Program-made: the position numbers and the translations under genes
DNA from: Runella slithyformis DSM 19594
GTDB taxonomy: Bacteria > Bacteroidota > Bacteroidia > Cytophagales > Spirosomataceae
Reading direction: 5' to 3'
Length of the DNA stretch: 64,000 nt
Assembly (NCBI RefSeq): GCF_000218895.1
Contig: NC_015703.1
Coordinates: 1,611,501 to 1,675,500 of the forward strand
Notes under the pieces: model-generated
What the model saw: only the letters and a program-made list of their open reading frames with translations
The model's database searches: none
What the model was told of the DNA's origin: nothing
In this document: one piece after another, positions 18,117 to 28,001 of the stretch
Layout: each line of letters begins with the position of its first letter
Numbering within the stretch: the first letter of the stretch is position 1

Positions 18117-19886
18117 CTATGCTTTTTTCTTTACAGGAGGTTTAGCAGGTGTTTTTGCCGCAGGTTCAGGAGCAGCAGGCGGTGCGGGGTTCAGGAAATC
18201 ATTCGCTACTTTATTAGTGGGATCAATTTCCAACAATTTCGTAAACCATTCTTTAGCTTTGGCCTCGTCTTTCAGCGTAATCACGCTATACGCTCCCAAC
18301 ACTTGATAAAACAGTTTAAAGTTTGCCTTGATGGCATCGTCCATCGGAACCGCCGAAGCAAGCTTGATATAGTTTTCCATCAGAGGAATAGCAATACCGT
18401 TTGTCATTGCTTCTTCACGGGTATAAGCGAAATAATTGGCTTTGGCCCGTTGTCCGTGAGCATAAAGGTAATCAGGCTTACGCTCTATCATTTTCAGATA
18501 CAGTGAATCTGCGGCTAAAAAATAATCGCGTTTTTTCTGACGCAATGCTAACGAATCAGGCCCCGAGGCAAATGTTCTGTTGGCTACGTTATAGAGAGGC
18601 AGCGAAAGGTTAACAAAATCCTGTAATGCAGGATTTTTCTCACGGGCAATGACTTTCTTATAGTAAGTAATTGCTTTTTCGTAGTCTTTGGCAGCATTAT
18701 AAAAAGCAGCGATTTCTTTATAACCGTTATCAACGGTATCCATTTCTGCTGCTTTTTCCAGATTGGCAATAGCTGCCGCTGTATCAGCCGGTGAAACCCG
18801 CAACATAGCATTGCCAAGATAACGATAATCATTATCAATAGCTTTCTGAGGGGCTTGTTTCAAAAATTTAGTTAAGTTTTCAATCGCTTTTTCGTATTGA
18901 TTTTCTTTGTAAGCAGCCCATCCCTGCATACGAAACAATACATCGCTTGTACGACCGCTGCTCATTACTTTGGCAACTTTAGCGTTAACCTTTGAAAACT
19001 CTTCCGCTACAAAGTTAAACTGAGCACTGCGCAATACTTCATCATCCGAAGCACAGATGCCGAGTTTTTCAACATAAGCGTCCATATAGCGAGAAGCAGG
19101 CTTGTACTGACGCACATAAAAATACAATTCGGCGTATTCTTTGTTGGCAGGTGCATAATCAGGGTCAACTTCGATGGCTTTTTTGAAGTTGGTTTGTGCC
19201 AAATCATAGTTACGGCCACCCCAATAGATTTTAGCAACTTTGCCAAATGCTTTACCTAAACTTGGAGTCACGTTGATCGCATCTTCATACGCCGATACCG
19301 CGGGTCCTGCTTCTCCTTTGATGTAGAATGCATCGCCTTTGGCCATATACACTTCGTGATTTTTCTCTCCGCCTTTCAGCATCAGTGCAATGGCAATATC
19401 TGCCAGGGCAATGGATTGAGCAGGATCTGTTGTCTTATAGATCGGCTTCATCGAATCGATCACTACATATCCTGTATAGGCTTCGCTGATGCGTTGCAAT
19501 ACGGTTACATTCTTGTTCTTGGTCGCCTTCAAGACTTCCGTAAAAATCATTTGGGCACCTGTACGGTCTCCTTGGGCCAAAGCAACTGCTCCCATTCCCA
19601 CTTTATTCAGATTTTCCTTGCTTTTGGGATCAGCAGCTAAGCCTTTTTCAAAGGCAGCTTTTGCAAGATCAGGCTGCTTGGTGCGGAGGTAGTAGTAACC
19701 TAAATAAAACTGGTTATCAGCAGAAGGAGTTGCAGTGGCCAATTTCTCAAAAGTTTCCTTGGCCAGGCATGCCTGGTTTCCGTCTAACTGCTTTAAACCG
19801 GTGGCGATGTCTTGAGCAGAAGTCTGACCGTAGACAAACGCACTTGCTGCAAACGCTGCCAACCACGATTTGAATCTAATGTTCAT
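18117..19886 (-). CDS. Tetratricopeptide-repeat exported protein
   Basis: This is a 589-residue periplasmic or outer-membrane-facing scaffold. The signal peptide (residues ~1-25, SAQ cleavage) leads into TPR units across nearly the whole length, for example DNQFYLGYYYLRTKQPDLAKAAFEKG, AYEDAINVTPSLGKAFGKVAKIYW and DYEKAITYYKKVIAREKNP. The C-terminus is Ala/Pro/Lys-rich. It is the last gene of the ExbB-ExbD-ExbD-TonB-PstS-like cluster, 96 bp after the PstS-like gene. A TAGTTTTG box (19956-19949) hints at an extra internal promoter. Its partner proteins are unknown. Confidence 0.88.
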   Translation of the reverse strand: MNIRFKSWLAAFAASAFVYGQTSAQDIATGLKQLDGNQACLAKETFEKLATATPSADNQFYLGYYYLRTKQPDLAKAAFEKGLAADPKSKENLNKVGMGAVALAQGDRTGAQMIFTEVLKATKNKNVTVLQRISEAYTGYVVIDSMKPIYKTTDPAQSIALADIAIALMLKGGEKNHEVYMAKGDAFYIKGEAGPAVSAYEDAINVTPSLGKAFGKVAKIYWGGRNYDLAQTNFKKAIEVDPDYAPANKEYAELYFYVRQYKPASRYMDAYVEKLGICASDDEVLRSAQFNFVAEEFSKVNAKVAKVMSSGRTSDVLFRMQGWAAYKENQYEKAIENLTKFLKQAPQKAIDNDYRYLGNAMLRVSPADTAAAIANLEKAAEMDTVDNGYKEIAAFYNAAKDYEKAITYYKKVIAREKNPALQDFVNLSLPLYNVANRTFASGPDSLALRQKKRDYFLAADSLYLKMIERKPDYLYAHGQRAKANYFAYTREEAMTNGIAIPLMENYIKLASAVPMDDAIKANFKLFYQVLGAYSVITLKDEAKAKEWFTKLLEIDPTNKVANDFLNPAPPAAPEPAAKTPAKPPVKKKA

Positions 19887-19982
19887 CTTTCAGTAGGTTG
19901 AAAATGGAGGTGATATAAAAAAATTTAAATGACTCAAACAACGGGTAACAAAACTATAAAATTGTCACTTAACCGAAAAATT

Positions 19983-20906
19983 TTATATTTCTTTCTTTAT
20001 GATTACTTCTCGATTAAATGGTTTTGCGGGCCAAAGGCCGCATTTTTCTATAACCAGACTGCCCACATCCCGCATGATATAGTTGACAAGGCCGCTTCCT
20101 AAACCGGAGTGCATTTCACGACTTATGACATATACTCTGCGGTGCAGCGGATATCGTTTCCATTTTAAATCTCCCTGGAAGGGCTGATGATAGTCCTCTT
20201 TCCTCGGATTTGCTTTTTCCGCAACCCCCATCACTCTCAGCCCCTGTGAAAGCTCTGCCGTAAGAGGAGCCTCACCGTCGCTTATCCAACTAACTCCAAT
20301 AAATCCCAGTGCATTGGGATGTTGTTTTACGTATTCGATAACGTTTTTATTTGACCCTGCCGAAAAAATGTTCAGTCCTTTTACGTCCGTAAGCCCAAAT
20401 TTTCTCATGATAAAATTAAGGTTACTAGAATTGGCATTATCAAATACCAAAACTATATCGCCCGTTTGGTTACCTTTCCCAAGTTGTGCCCATGTTTTGA
20501 CCGTCCCTTTAAATATACCCGATATTTGTTCCAAGGTAATAAGCGTATCACTATTAGAACGGTTTATCAATAGCGCAACCCCGTCGGTAGCGATGTACTG
20601 GGGATTGTATTTTATTCCTTTAGCTTTAAAAACATTTTGTTCATCGGCCGTAAATTCACGGGTGATAAATGCCAAACGTGCACTGTCTTTCAACATAAAT
20701 GCCGCCGCCTGATGTTCAGGCAAATACTTCACGTTGAAATGGGTTTCGGGAAATGTTTGTTGATAGGCCTGATACACCTGATCAAGCATCGGTTGAAGAG
20801 ATTCATCGGCCGTAATGGTAATGTTGCCATGCGAAGTCGAATCTTCAGGTCTTTTGCAGGATACTGCCAAAAGCACTGTCAACACAAAAAATAAGCTTCT
20901 AAACAT
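19983..20906 (-). CDS. PstS-like phosphate/anion-binding lipoprotein
   Basis: This is a substrate-binding lipoprotein of the PBP-like (PstS) superfamily. The lipobox LLAVSC places the lipidated Cys at about residue 17 from the ATG at 20906 (20912 is also possible). Upstream in-frame starts would put an implausible tail before the signal. Motifs include ITADESLQPMLDQVYQAYQ, IATDGVALLINRSNSDT, ISGIFKGTVKTWAQLG and NPNALGF-like HPNALGFIGVSW. No pst permease genes follow. Its place between TonB and TPR genes suggests an envelope role other than classic Pst import. The start overlaps the small membrane gene by about 8 bp. Confidence 0.87.
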   Translation of the reverse strand: MFRSLFFVLTVLLAVSCKRPEDSTSHGNITITADESLQPMLDQVYQAYQQTFPETHFNVKYLPEHQAAAFMLKDSARLAFITREFTADEQNVFKAKGIKYNPQYIATDGVALLINRSNSDTLITLEQISGIFKGTVKTWAQLGKGNQTGDIVLVFDNANSSNLNFIMRKFGLTDVKGLNIFSAGSNKNVIEYVKQHPNALGFIGVSWISDGEAPLTAELSQGLRVMGVAEKANPRKEDYHQPFQGDLKWKRYPLHRRVYVISREMHSGLGSGLVNYIMRDVGSLVIEKCGLWPAKPFNREVIIKKEI

Positions 20907-21117
20907 CGTCATTTTGGTACTGAACATATCCCCTGTAAGACCGATATCCACCATATACTATTAACATTGCTCCAAAAAGGTATCTGATTAACCCGGAAGG
21001 TAACATCCCAAAAGTAGCGGAGGAGGCCACCAAAAAGAGGCCTCCTCCTAAATATGCCAGCCCTATTGTCATCGAAAGCATCGACGAGAGCTGCCGGTAC
21101 AATGGCTTACGCTTCAT
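20899..21117 (-). CDS. Small two-helix membrane protein, 72 aa
   Basis: The ORF has two hydrophobic segments (~10-32, SMLSMTIGLAYLGGGLFLVA, and ~40-60, GLIRYLFGAMLIVYGGY) and a basic N-terminus. I do not recognise a family. It starts 5 bp after the TonB gene stop and overlaps the start of the PstS-like gene, so it is most likely translated as part of the same operon and may link the two. Confidence 0.78.
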   Translation of the reverse strand: MKRKPLYRQLSSMLSMTIGLAYLGGGLFLVASSATFGMLPSGLIRYLFGAMLIVYGGYRSYRGYVQYQNDDV

Positions 21118-21122
21118 ACTGC

Positions 21123-21950
21123 TTATTCCAAGACGAAGCTAATGGGTAAGTTATATTTTACCCGAACGTTACGGCCTGACTGCTTTCCGGGCTTCCATTT
21201 GGGCATTCCCTTTACCACACGGATAGCTTCTTCATCACAACCAAAGCCTAAACCTTTCAATACGGCAATATCCTGAATACTTCCATCCGTGTTTACCACG
21301 AATGTTAAAAATACCCTTCCGGATACGTTGGCACGTGAGGCCGCCGCAGGATACTTGATATTTTTACTTAAGTATTGCCCCAAAGCACTTAATCCACCGG
21401 GGAATTCAGGGTTTTGCTCTACGACTTGGAAAACCTGCTCTTCAACAGGTGCTGCTTCCACTACTTTTACCTCTTCTTTTACAGGCGCGGTTTCTTCAGG
21501 GGCGATGATTGCTTCCTGAGCATTTTCATCACCTTCCTGTGTTTTGTCAGCGACAGCCGCTTTTTCCAACTCTTCCACTACCGGTGGAGGTGATTCTTCG
21601 GGTACTTCTTCATCTTTCTTCACTTCCGGAGGAAGGAATTTGATGGTTGCCACTTTGGGAATCTCAATTGGCGGCGGCGGCGGCGGCGGCGGTTCGTTAG
21701 GGTCGATTGGCGGTGGCGGGATCTTCATCAAGTCCATTTCGGTCATGTTCAATTCCTGTTCTTCATTAGGAATCAGACTGATGAGGGCCGGAGAAAGCAT
21801 AGCCAATACAAACAAACCGATGCCGATAAACATGGATTTGGTCAGCGTTGGACGATATACTTTTCTCAGGTCATACGCACCATACGCTTTATTGCGGTTC
21901 TCGAATATGATATCATCAAGAGTTGCCGCGGATGCTTTAATTTCAGCCAT
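21123..21950 (-). CDS. Energy transducer TonB
   Basis: This is an inner-membrane-anchored protein that carries proton-motive energy from ExbB/ExbD to outer-membrane receptors. The cytoplasmic N-terminus (~1-35, DDIIFENRNKAYGAYDLRK, typical of Bacteroidota TonB) is followed by one transmembrane helix (~38-62) and a Pro/Glu-rich spacer with the run PPPPIDPNEPPPPPPPP. The TonB C-terminal domain (~182-275) has NPEFPGGLSALGQYLSKNIKYP and VSGRVFLTFVVNTDGSI. It lies third from the exbB start of the operon, 33 bp after the second exbD. Confidence 0.95.
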   Translation of the reverse strand: MAEIKASAATLDDIIFENRNKAYGAYDLRKVYRPTLTKSMFIGIGLFVLAMLSPALISLIPNEEQELNMTEMDLMKIPPPPIDPNEPPPPPPPPIEIPKVATIKFLPPEVKKDEEVPEESPPPVVEELEKAAVADKTQEGDENAQEAIIAPEETAPVKEEVKVVEAAPVEEQVFQVVEQNPEFPGGLSALGQYLSKNIKYPAAASRANVSGRVFLTFVVNTDGSIQDIAVLKGLGFGCDEEAIRVVKGMPKWKPGKQSGRNVRVKYNLPISFVLE

Positions 21951-21983
21951 TGCGTTTGGTTATTTTTTTAGAATAAAATACAA

Positions 21984-22553
21984 TTAATTTGCCTTGTCTC
22001 CTAAAAGTTCTTTCTCAGAGGTCGTAAGCGCATCTACAAGAGCATAGCGTCGGCTTTTGGTCACGGCCATCTCATCAAGTGCATCTACCATATTTTTGTA
22101 GGTGCTGCTTTTAAGCGGCTTAAGAACAACAACGAACTGACTGATTCCTTTGTCATCCTTACCATGCTCACGATCTACCTGTGCCTGTGATTGAAAAATC
22201 AACGTGCGCAAATCAGGGCCGTAAGAGACTTTTTTCAACTCTGCTTTGGCTTTGTCGTCATCAGCGGCAATCCGATCAAGAGCCCATACGGTATTGTCTT
22301 TGCCTAAAAATAGGGTCAATACTTTGGAAGCCTTTAAAGGTTCCGTTTCCTGAGGTTGATCCTGATTCTGCTTATCAGGTACTGCCAACGACATAGACTT
22401 AGGCTTGCTAAGCGTAGTGGCCAGGATGAAGAATGTAATGAGCAGGAAGCCCAAATCCACCATCGGGGTCATGTCTACGCGCGTAGAGGCTTTTTTACTG
22501 CGGACTTTCTTATCACCATGTCCGCCACCACCACCTTGTGCTATTTCTGCCAT
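21984..22553 (-). CDS. ExbD/TolR family protein (second copy)
   Basis: This is a stator subunit with one transmembrane helix (~30-50, GFLLITFFILATTL) preceded by RVDMTPMVDLGFLL, carrying the conserved channel Asp. The periplasmic part (~60-189) is larger than in classic ExbD. The N-terminus is Gly-rich (AQGGGGGHGDKKVRS). It lies 30 bp after the preceding exbD. Two unlike ExbD proteins in one operon is common in Bacteroidota. Confidence 0.9.
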   Translation of the reverse strand: MAEIAQGGGGGHGDKKVRSKKASTRVDMTPMVDLGFLLITFFILATTLSKPKSMSLAVPDKQNQDQPQETEPLKASKVLTLFLGKDNTVWALDRIAADDDKAKAELKKVSYGPDLRTLIFQSQAQVDREHGKDDKGISQFVVVLKPLKSSTYKNMVDALDEMAVTKSRRYALVDALTTSEKELLGDKAN

Positions 22554-22583
22554 TTCTTTAAAAAAGTTTTATAGTGGTTTGGT

Positions 22584-23213
22584 TTATTTGTCTGATGTCC
22601 AGCCCGCCGGAGGAGCTTCAGAACCCGTGATCAAGTTAAACTTGTTAATGTTTTGGGCTTGCAATGAGGCCATAACATCTTTGAAAACGGGAAACTTAGA
22701 CACGTTATCACCTTTAATGGCAATACGAAGTCCGTTGTTAGCGCGGCGAGCTTGGTATATCCACTTGGCTAACTCGTTTTGGGCGGTTGAATCTGTAGGA
22801 ACACCCGGTTGAGGAACATCCTTCATCTTGTCAGGGTTTGTTACTCCTACGTTCAGCCATTGAGGCAAAGCACGAATCGGTACACCAAAATTGGATTGAA
22901 GAGAGAATACTTTTTTCTGTTTGTCAGTAAATTGTACTCCTTCCGTTTGGGAAATATTCTCAAGCATCGCGATACGCGTCTGTTGATTATCCACTCCAAA
23001 ATATACTTTCCCGTCTTTGCCTATGCTGATAATCATGATATCACTGTCCGGAACCGGAATCGCGGAAATAGACGAGGGTGTTTCGATGGTCGCTGCATCC
23101 TGTGATTTAAACTGAGCCGTCAAGATAAAGAAGGTCAGCAACAGGAAAGCTACGTCGCACATCGCCGTCATATCCATCATCGGAAAATTCCGTTTGGGTT
23201 TTATAGCAGGCAT
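22584..23213 (-). CDS. ExbD/TolR family protein (first copy)
   Basis: This is a stator subunit with RNFPMMDMTAMCDVAFLLLTFFIL (~9-32), where the Asp before AFLL is the conserved channel residue. An extended periplasmic region (~35-209) follows with insertions relative to the shorter ExbD at 8 kb. A lone C-terminal AINKFNLITGSEAPPAGW end is seen in this subgroup. It probably pairs with the other ExbD and ExbB of this operon. Confidence 0.9.
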   Translation of the reverse strand: MPAIKPKRNFPMMDMTAMCDVAFLLLTFFILTAQFKSQDAATIETPSSISAIPVPDSDIMIISIGKDGKVYFGVDNQQTRIAMLENISQTEGVQFTDKQKKVFSLQSNFGVPIRALPQWLNVGVTNPDKMKDVPQPGVPTDSTAQNELAKWIYQARRANNGLRIAIKGDNVSKFPVFKDVMASLQAQNINKFNLITGSEAPPAGWTSDK

Positions 23214-23317
23214 ATTACTTTCGGTTTAAATTGACAATACAAATGTAGAACACAAACAAATACAAAGCAAATATTTATATATAATTTTTTTATATATGAT
23301 ACTTGCTAAGTATACTC

Positions 23318-24151
23318 CTAGTTGTGAGCGGAGAAGTTTTGTTGGATGCTCAAACCGATTTCGTCAATTTTGTACGTCAACGTATCAATACGGCTGGTGA
23401 AATAGCTATACATGATAGTAGCGATCGCCGCAGTACCGATACCTAAAGCTGTGTTTACAAGTGCTTCAGAGATACCCGTTGCAAGAGCGCCGGTATCAGG
23501 AGCACCTGTGTTACCCATAGCGGCAAATGCACGGATCATACCCAATACCGTTCCAAGAAGTGCGGTCAATGTAGAAACTGACGCCAGGGTTGCGATAATG
23601 GTTAAGTTTTTCTCAAGCATAGGCAGCTCAAGGCTGGTAGCTTCTTCCACTTCTTTCTGAAGAGCCGCTAATTTTTGATCTTTTGTCAGTTCGGTCTCTG
23701 TGCGCAGTTCGATGAACTTATGCAGCGCTGTTTTTACAACATTACCCACTGAACCTTTTTGCTTGTCGCACTCTTTGATAGCGGCTTCCACTTCATTTTT
23801 GTCAAGAAGGGCTTTGATTTTACGAACAAACTCATCAATTGAGCCTGCTCCGTTGGCACGTCCAAGGATGAAGAAACGCTCAATTGAAAAAACTAATACT
23901 GTCAAAAAACAGGTGAACAACAAAGGTACGATAGGTCCCCCTTCATATACGATACCAAAATAATCCCCTGATTTTGGCCCTTTTTCGTGATCACCATCTA
24001 CGAAGTGACTGGAATCACCGCAGATGTATTGATACACAACGATACCGATAACCAACAATACAGGAATAACAAAAACGGGGTTAAGACCACCAGCTTGTTT
24101 TTTAGGAGCGGCCGCCTTGGCCGGTGCGGGAGATGTAGCCTTCTTTTCCAT
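23318..24151 (-). CDS. MotA/TolQ/ExbB proton channel family protein
   Basis: This is the first gene of the seven-gene minus-strand cluster. An Ala/Lys/Pro-rich N-terminus (~1-25) precedes helices at ~28-44, ~75-98 (GPIVPLLFTCFLTVLVFSIERFF), ~185-212 (TIIATLASVSTLTALLGTVLGM, the family signature) and ~232-260. It is the proton-conducting core that would work with the two ExbD proteins and TonB. The gap to the first exbD is about 104 bp and AT-rich, so expression may be adjusted there. Confidence 0.92.
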   Translation of the reverse strand: MEKKATSPAPAKAAAPKKQAGGLNPVFVIPVLLVIGIVVYQYICGDSSHFVDGDHEKGPKSGDYFGIVYEGGPIVPLLFTCFLTVLVFSIERFFILGRANGAGSIDEFVRKIKALLDKNEVEAAIKECDKQKGSVGNVVKTALHKFIELRTETELTKDQKLAALQKEVEEATSLELPMLEKNLTIIATLASVSTLTALLGTVLGMIRAFAAMGNTGAPDTGALATGISEALVNTALGIGTAAIATIMYSYFTSRIDTLTYKIDEIGLSIQQNFSAHN

Positions 24152-24613
24152 CAGACTTACTTTTAGGGTTTAATTGAAAAATAGTTTAAGTGTTTGCGCT
24201 GTAAAGAAAACGAAAATTTTAAACGGTTAATGCTTTAACCAAGAAAATTTTTGTTGGTGATTTTAAAAAATACTTATAAAAAATGCGGTACAAAGCTATA
24301 ATATTTCAGAAAAAAAACGGCCAAAACACAGGTTAGTTTTTTTAATATTCCTAAATATTTCTTTGTCAAGCGACCTTTCTTAAGCCTGATCTCCTTCATT
24401 ACGTAAGCCTTATCAACGGCCTCTGCAAACGTAACTGCTGTATTATCAAGTCAAAATACTTGGTTTGACAACTGAGCCGGGTACATTTTCCAAAGCTTAT
24501 TCCAAAGTATTATAAAAGTATGTTTTACTCTATCTAAATTTTAAACATTCGCAAAAAATCCAAAATCAGTATCTGAAATCAAGGGTAAAACGCCCCTGTC
24601 TTACCTCATAAAA
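24152..24613. other. Intergenic region upstream of the ExbB operon
   Basis: No gene is supported in these 462 bp. Two small inverted repeats stand out: GGTTAA-tgct-TTAACC (24225-24240) about 75 bp before the ExbB ATG, and GTCAAA-atacttgg-TTTGAC (24450-24469). Either could be an operator. The region otherwise looks like AT-rich leader for the ExbB operon and tail of the SDR gene. Confidence 0.5.
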
Positions 24614-25441
24614 TTAGATAAAAAAATCAGGCAGCAGCTCACTGTCGTTGACATCGGTATATTTATAATTGCTGAAGTCGGTGACACCGCTCTCCCTTAA
24701 CACCTCTTCGTCAATAAAGAAGTTTCCGGTACACTCCCGACTGTTCCTGCTGAAAATAACATGCGCTGCATCGGCCATGATCTCCGGTTTACGGCAACGC
24801 TGAATGGATTGTTCACCTCCTAAAAGATTACGAACGGCGGCGGTTGCAATGGCGGTTTTAGGCCAAAGTGCATTAAAGGCAACTCCCTGTTTTCGAAACT
24901 CCGATGCCATTCCCAATACACACATGCTCATCCCGAACTTAGCCATAGTGTACGCAACGTGCGGAGCAAACCAGCGTCCTTCCATATTAAGTGGCGGCGA
25001 AAGATTTAAAACGTGAGGATTGGACGCTTTCAGTAAATGAGGCAAACAGGCTTTACTGGTAAGGAATGTACCTCTGGTGTTGATTTGGTGCATCAGATCG
25101 TACCTTTTCATATCTGTCATGAGGGTAGGCGTCAGTTGAATGGCACTGGCGTTATTGACCAAAATATCAATTCCTCCGAACTTTTTTACCGCTTCTTCCA
25201 CCGCGTTATATACTTGGCTTTCTTCCCGTACATCTACCACCAGCGGCAACGCTTTGCCACCCGCCGCTTCAATTTCGGCAGCAGCGGTATAAATGGTCCC
25301 GGGCAATTTGGGATGGGGTTCCGATGTCTTGGCGGCAATGACAATATTGGCTCCCTCTTGGGCCAATCGAAATCCGATGGCCAAACCGATACCTCGGCTT
25401 GCTCCGGTGATAAAGACCGTTTTTCCTTGAAATTGATTCAT
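24614..25441 (-). CDS. SDR-family oxidoreductase (HSDL2-like)
   Basis: This is a NAD(P)-dependent short-chain dehydrogenase. The Rossmann motif TGASRGIGLAIG (~12-23), VVDVREE (~70) and NNAS (~99) are present, and the active-site pair is YTMAK (Tyr/Lys ~165-169). The classical catalytic Ser is replaced in context by LSPPLN. This pattern and the 275-residue length fit the HSDL2-like (hydroxysteroid-dehydrogenase-like) group, whose substrate is usually unknown. It stands alone between unrelated genes. Confidence 0.88.
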   Translation of the reverse strand: MNQFQGKTVFITGASRGIGLAIGFRLAQEGANIVIAAKTSEPHPKLPGTIYTAAAEIEAAGGKALPLVVDVREESQVYNAVEEAVKKFGGIDILVNNASAIQLTPTLMTDMKRYDLMHQINTRGTFLTSKACLPHLLKASNPHVLNLSPPLNMEGRWFAPHVAYTMAKFGMSMCVLGMASEFRKQGVAFNALWPKTAIATAAVRNLLGGEQSIQRCRKPEIMADAAHVIFSRNSRECTGNFFIDEEVLRESGVTDFSNYKYTDVNDSELLPDFFI

Positions 25442-25592
25442 GATTTAATGAATTGACAGGTTTATACTACAATTAACGAAGCACTATTGGCACGATTTAT
25501 GATTTGAAAATCTAAACATTGTTTACAAAAAGGTAAGCGCTCCCAATAATAGAAAAAATATAGTTCTGAATTGGAGTCTAATAAGTCAAAGT

Positions 25593-27935
25593 ATGAAATT
25601 ACGCTCGACACTAGGGTTGGTTATGGGGGCTGTTCTGTTTTTGTTCAGTTGCCATAGATCAGCAATCGCACAGATAAACTGTGATGATGTGCCAGCCCCC
25701 GTCATCAGTTGTCAGAAACAGATAAGTTGCGCCGGGCAGCCTGTTACATTAAAAGCGGAAGGTTGTACCGGAACCGTTGAATGGTCAAATCAAAAAACAG
25801 GGGCGACTTTGACAGTGTACCCCACCCAAACGACGGCTTACAAAGCTGTTTGCCTCAAAGGAAGCTGTAAAAGTAAACCTTCGGGGCAACTTGTCATTAC
25901 CGTTTCCGTTCCGGCTACCCCAATCGTTGAAGCTGATAAAAATAAAATATGTTTAGGCGATTCTGTCGTTCTGACAACCCGCGGATGTGTCGGTGAAGTG
26001 ATATGGTCCAATGGAATGATGGGTAAAACGATTACCGTTCATCCCATAGCCACGGCTAAGTACACCGCTACATGTCGCACAGAAGGCTGTGTCAGCTGCT
26101 TTGCCGATGATATTATTATTGCTGTTATGGGAGGTGAGCCATTGTTCTTAAAGGCATCACAACCTATTATTTGCCAAGGTCAAAGCAGTATTTTATCAGC
26201 CACCGGCAACTGTGCCGGTCAGATAAAATGGTCGACAAACGAAACCGGGCGGACCATTACGGTCAGACCGGAACACACGACCGACTATTGGGCACTTTGT
26301 GAAGCGGAAGGCTGTGTGGCGGTCAAAAGCTCTCTCAGCATTCAGGTTTCTCCCCCTTCGGCACCCATCGTCAACGCTGATAAACGCATTATCTGCGCAG
26401 GTGAATTATTGACTCTTTCAGCTGAAGGTTGCGTTGGGACCGTGATATGGAGCAATAAAATGGAGGGCTCCACCATCAGTGTTACTCCAACGGAAACCAT
26501 CGGTTATACGGCTCTGTGTGAGCAGGGTACGTGCCGAAGCAGCGAATCATCGCGCATCATTGTTACGGTTCAAGGATCCGTTCCTTTAAAACCTCAAGTA
26601 GTAACTGAATTAAAAAACGAATGCCCTTTCACGACCGTAGATCTATCCTCCGCCATCAAATCGCAAGCGTTCCCCGATGTCATTCACGAAGCACATATGA
26701 GTAATTCTCCAAGCTCACCTTTGGTAACTGAGGTGGGAGCAATTGCTGAAAACCGTACCTACTATTTATTTGCCCGTACCAAAGAAGGTTGTTATAGTGA
26801 ATCTTCTTTGGTCAACATAGTTATTAATGCCTGCCAAAACCCACTTCCCGGCTGTGCCACTAATCCTGCCACCGCAACCATCGTAAAAACAGAACTAACC
26901 GCTTCGGGTAATTTTTCGCTGGAAGGAAAACTAGGCGGCATAGCTTCCAACGGACAGTGGAAAAGCAACGGTACGGGTACCTTTAATACGGCGTCCGGTT
27001 TGTCCGTGATTTATACTCCTTCTCCCGAAGACCGTCAGGCAGGGAATGTTTCTATCCAATTTTCCAGCGACGACCCTGATGGCGACGGCCCCTGCAAAGC
27101 AGGTGTTGAAGTAAAAGAATTAAAAATTAAAGCAATGCCCGTGCATCCCAAAGAAATGATCGGCGTTAATAAATTAGTGAAAAGCTGGTCTCGTATCGCC
27201 ACGAATCTGTTTGAAATTGAATATACCCTCCAGATCGTCAACATGGGAAAAAGTAACCTGACCGCCGTTCAGCTCACAGACAGTTTAGATAAGGTATTTA
27301 AAAATGGGGCAGTCATTACTCAAAAACCGATTGTCAAAACGGCAGACTTGCCAACCAATACCCTAAAGGCGGGCGGACTTGATACAACATTTACCGGTCA
27401 AAATGGGAATTATACCCTCCTGACGCAGGAAGCCGGAGCATTATTGCCCGCTCAAACATGGACCTTGCACATTAAAACAGTCGTAAACATCGCCAATGCC
27501 GCCGACAGTATCTTTTACAATACTGCCTATGCCCACGCCACTGACGTCAACGGAATTCTTTGTGCCGACCAATCTGTCAATGGCAATTGGCCGGACCTCA
27601 ATCAGAATGAAGATCCAACCGATGACGCATTTCCTACTGCCCTGTCATTAAACAGTTTAAGAGATACAGGAAATGACTTTTTTATTCCGGAAGGCTTTTC
27701 TCCCAATTCGGATGGCATCAACGATTTTTTGATCGTAAAAAAACCGGAAGGTATTACCGTTTCACTGGAAGTGTATAACCGCTGGGGCGGGCTTGTGTAT
27801 CAAAGCAATGATTATAAGAATAATTGGAACGGCGGCATTGCTGCACAAAACAACGTTTCTGCCGGCACTTATTTTTATGTGGTACGATTCAGTGACGGAC
27901 GGGAATTTTCAAAGTTTTTAACAATAAACCGTTAA
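25593..27935 (+). CDS. Secreted adhesin-like protein with type-B (CHU_C) sorting domain
   Basis: This is a large exported protein, probably attached to the cell surface through the type IX secretion system. A signal peptide (~1-27) is followed by four Ig-like repeats (~35-340) of about 75-85 residues. Each has the pattern C.G....L.A.GC.G.V.WSN...G.TI.V.PT.T..Y.A.C and several Cys. Residues ~345-680 form further beta-sandwich modules, including a DUF11-like IVNMGKSNLTAVQLTDSL. The last ~85 residues are a gliding-motility-associated type-B sorting domain (EGFSPNSDGINDFLIV, LEVYNRWGGLVYQS, AGTYFYVVRF). The PorE-like gene follows 66 bp later. Confidence 0.9.
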   Translation: MKLRSTLGLVMGAVLFLFSCHRSAIAQINCDDVPAPVISCQKQISCAGQPVTLKAEGCTGTVEWSNQKTGATLTVYPTQTTAYKAVCLKGSCKSKPSGQLVITVSVPATPIVEADKNKICLGDSVVLTTRGCVGEVIWSNGMMGKTITVHPIATAKYTATCRTEGCVSCFADDIIIAVMGGEPLFLKASQPIICQGQSSILSATGNCAGQIKWSTNETGRTITVRPEHTTDYWALCEAEGCVAVKSSLSIQVSPPSAPIVNADKRIICAGELLTLSAEGCVGTVIWSNKMEGSTISVTPTETIGYTALCEQGTCRSSESSRIIVTVQGSVPLKPQVVTELKNECPFTTVDLSSAIKSQAFPDVIHEAHMSNSPSSPLVTEVGAIAENRTYYLFARTKEGCYSESSLVNIVINACQNPLPGCATNPATATIVKTELTASGNFSLEGKLGGIASNGQWKSNGTGTFNTASGLSVIYTPSPEDRQAGNVSIQFSSDDPDGDGPCKAGVEVKELKIKAMPVHPKEMIGVNKLVKSWSRIATNLFEIEYTLQIVNMGKSNLTAVQLTDSLDKVFKNGAVITQKPIVKTADLPTNTLKAGGLDTTFTGQNGNYTLLTQEAGALLPAQTWTLHIKTVVNIANAADSIFYNTAYAHATDVNGILCADQSVNGNWPDLNQNEDPTDDAFPTALSLNSLRDTGNDFFIPEGFSPNSDGINDFLIVKKPEGITVSLEVYNRWGGLVYQSNDYKNNWNGGIAAQNNVSAGTYFYVVRFSDGREFSKFLTINR

Positions 27936-28001
27936 AACATTTACGTTAAAATAATAGTGCAATTAGATAATGTGAAGGGGACTTTAAAGTATATACCCAC
28001 T

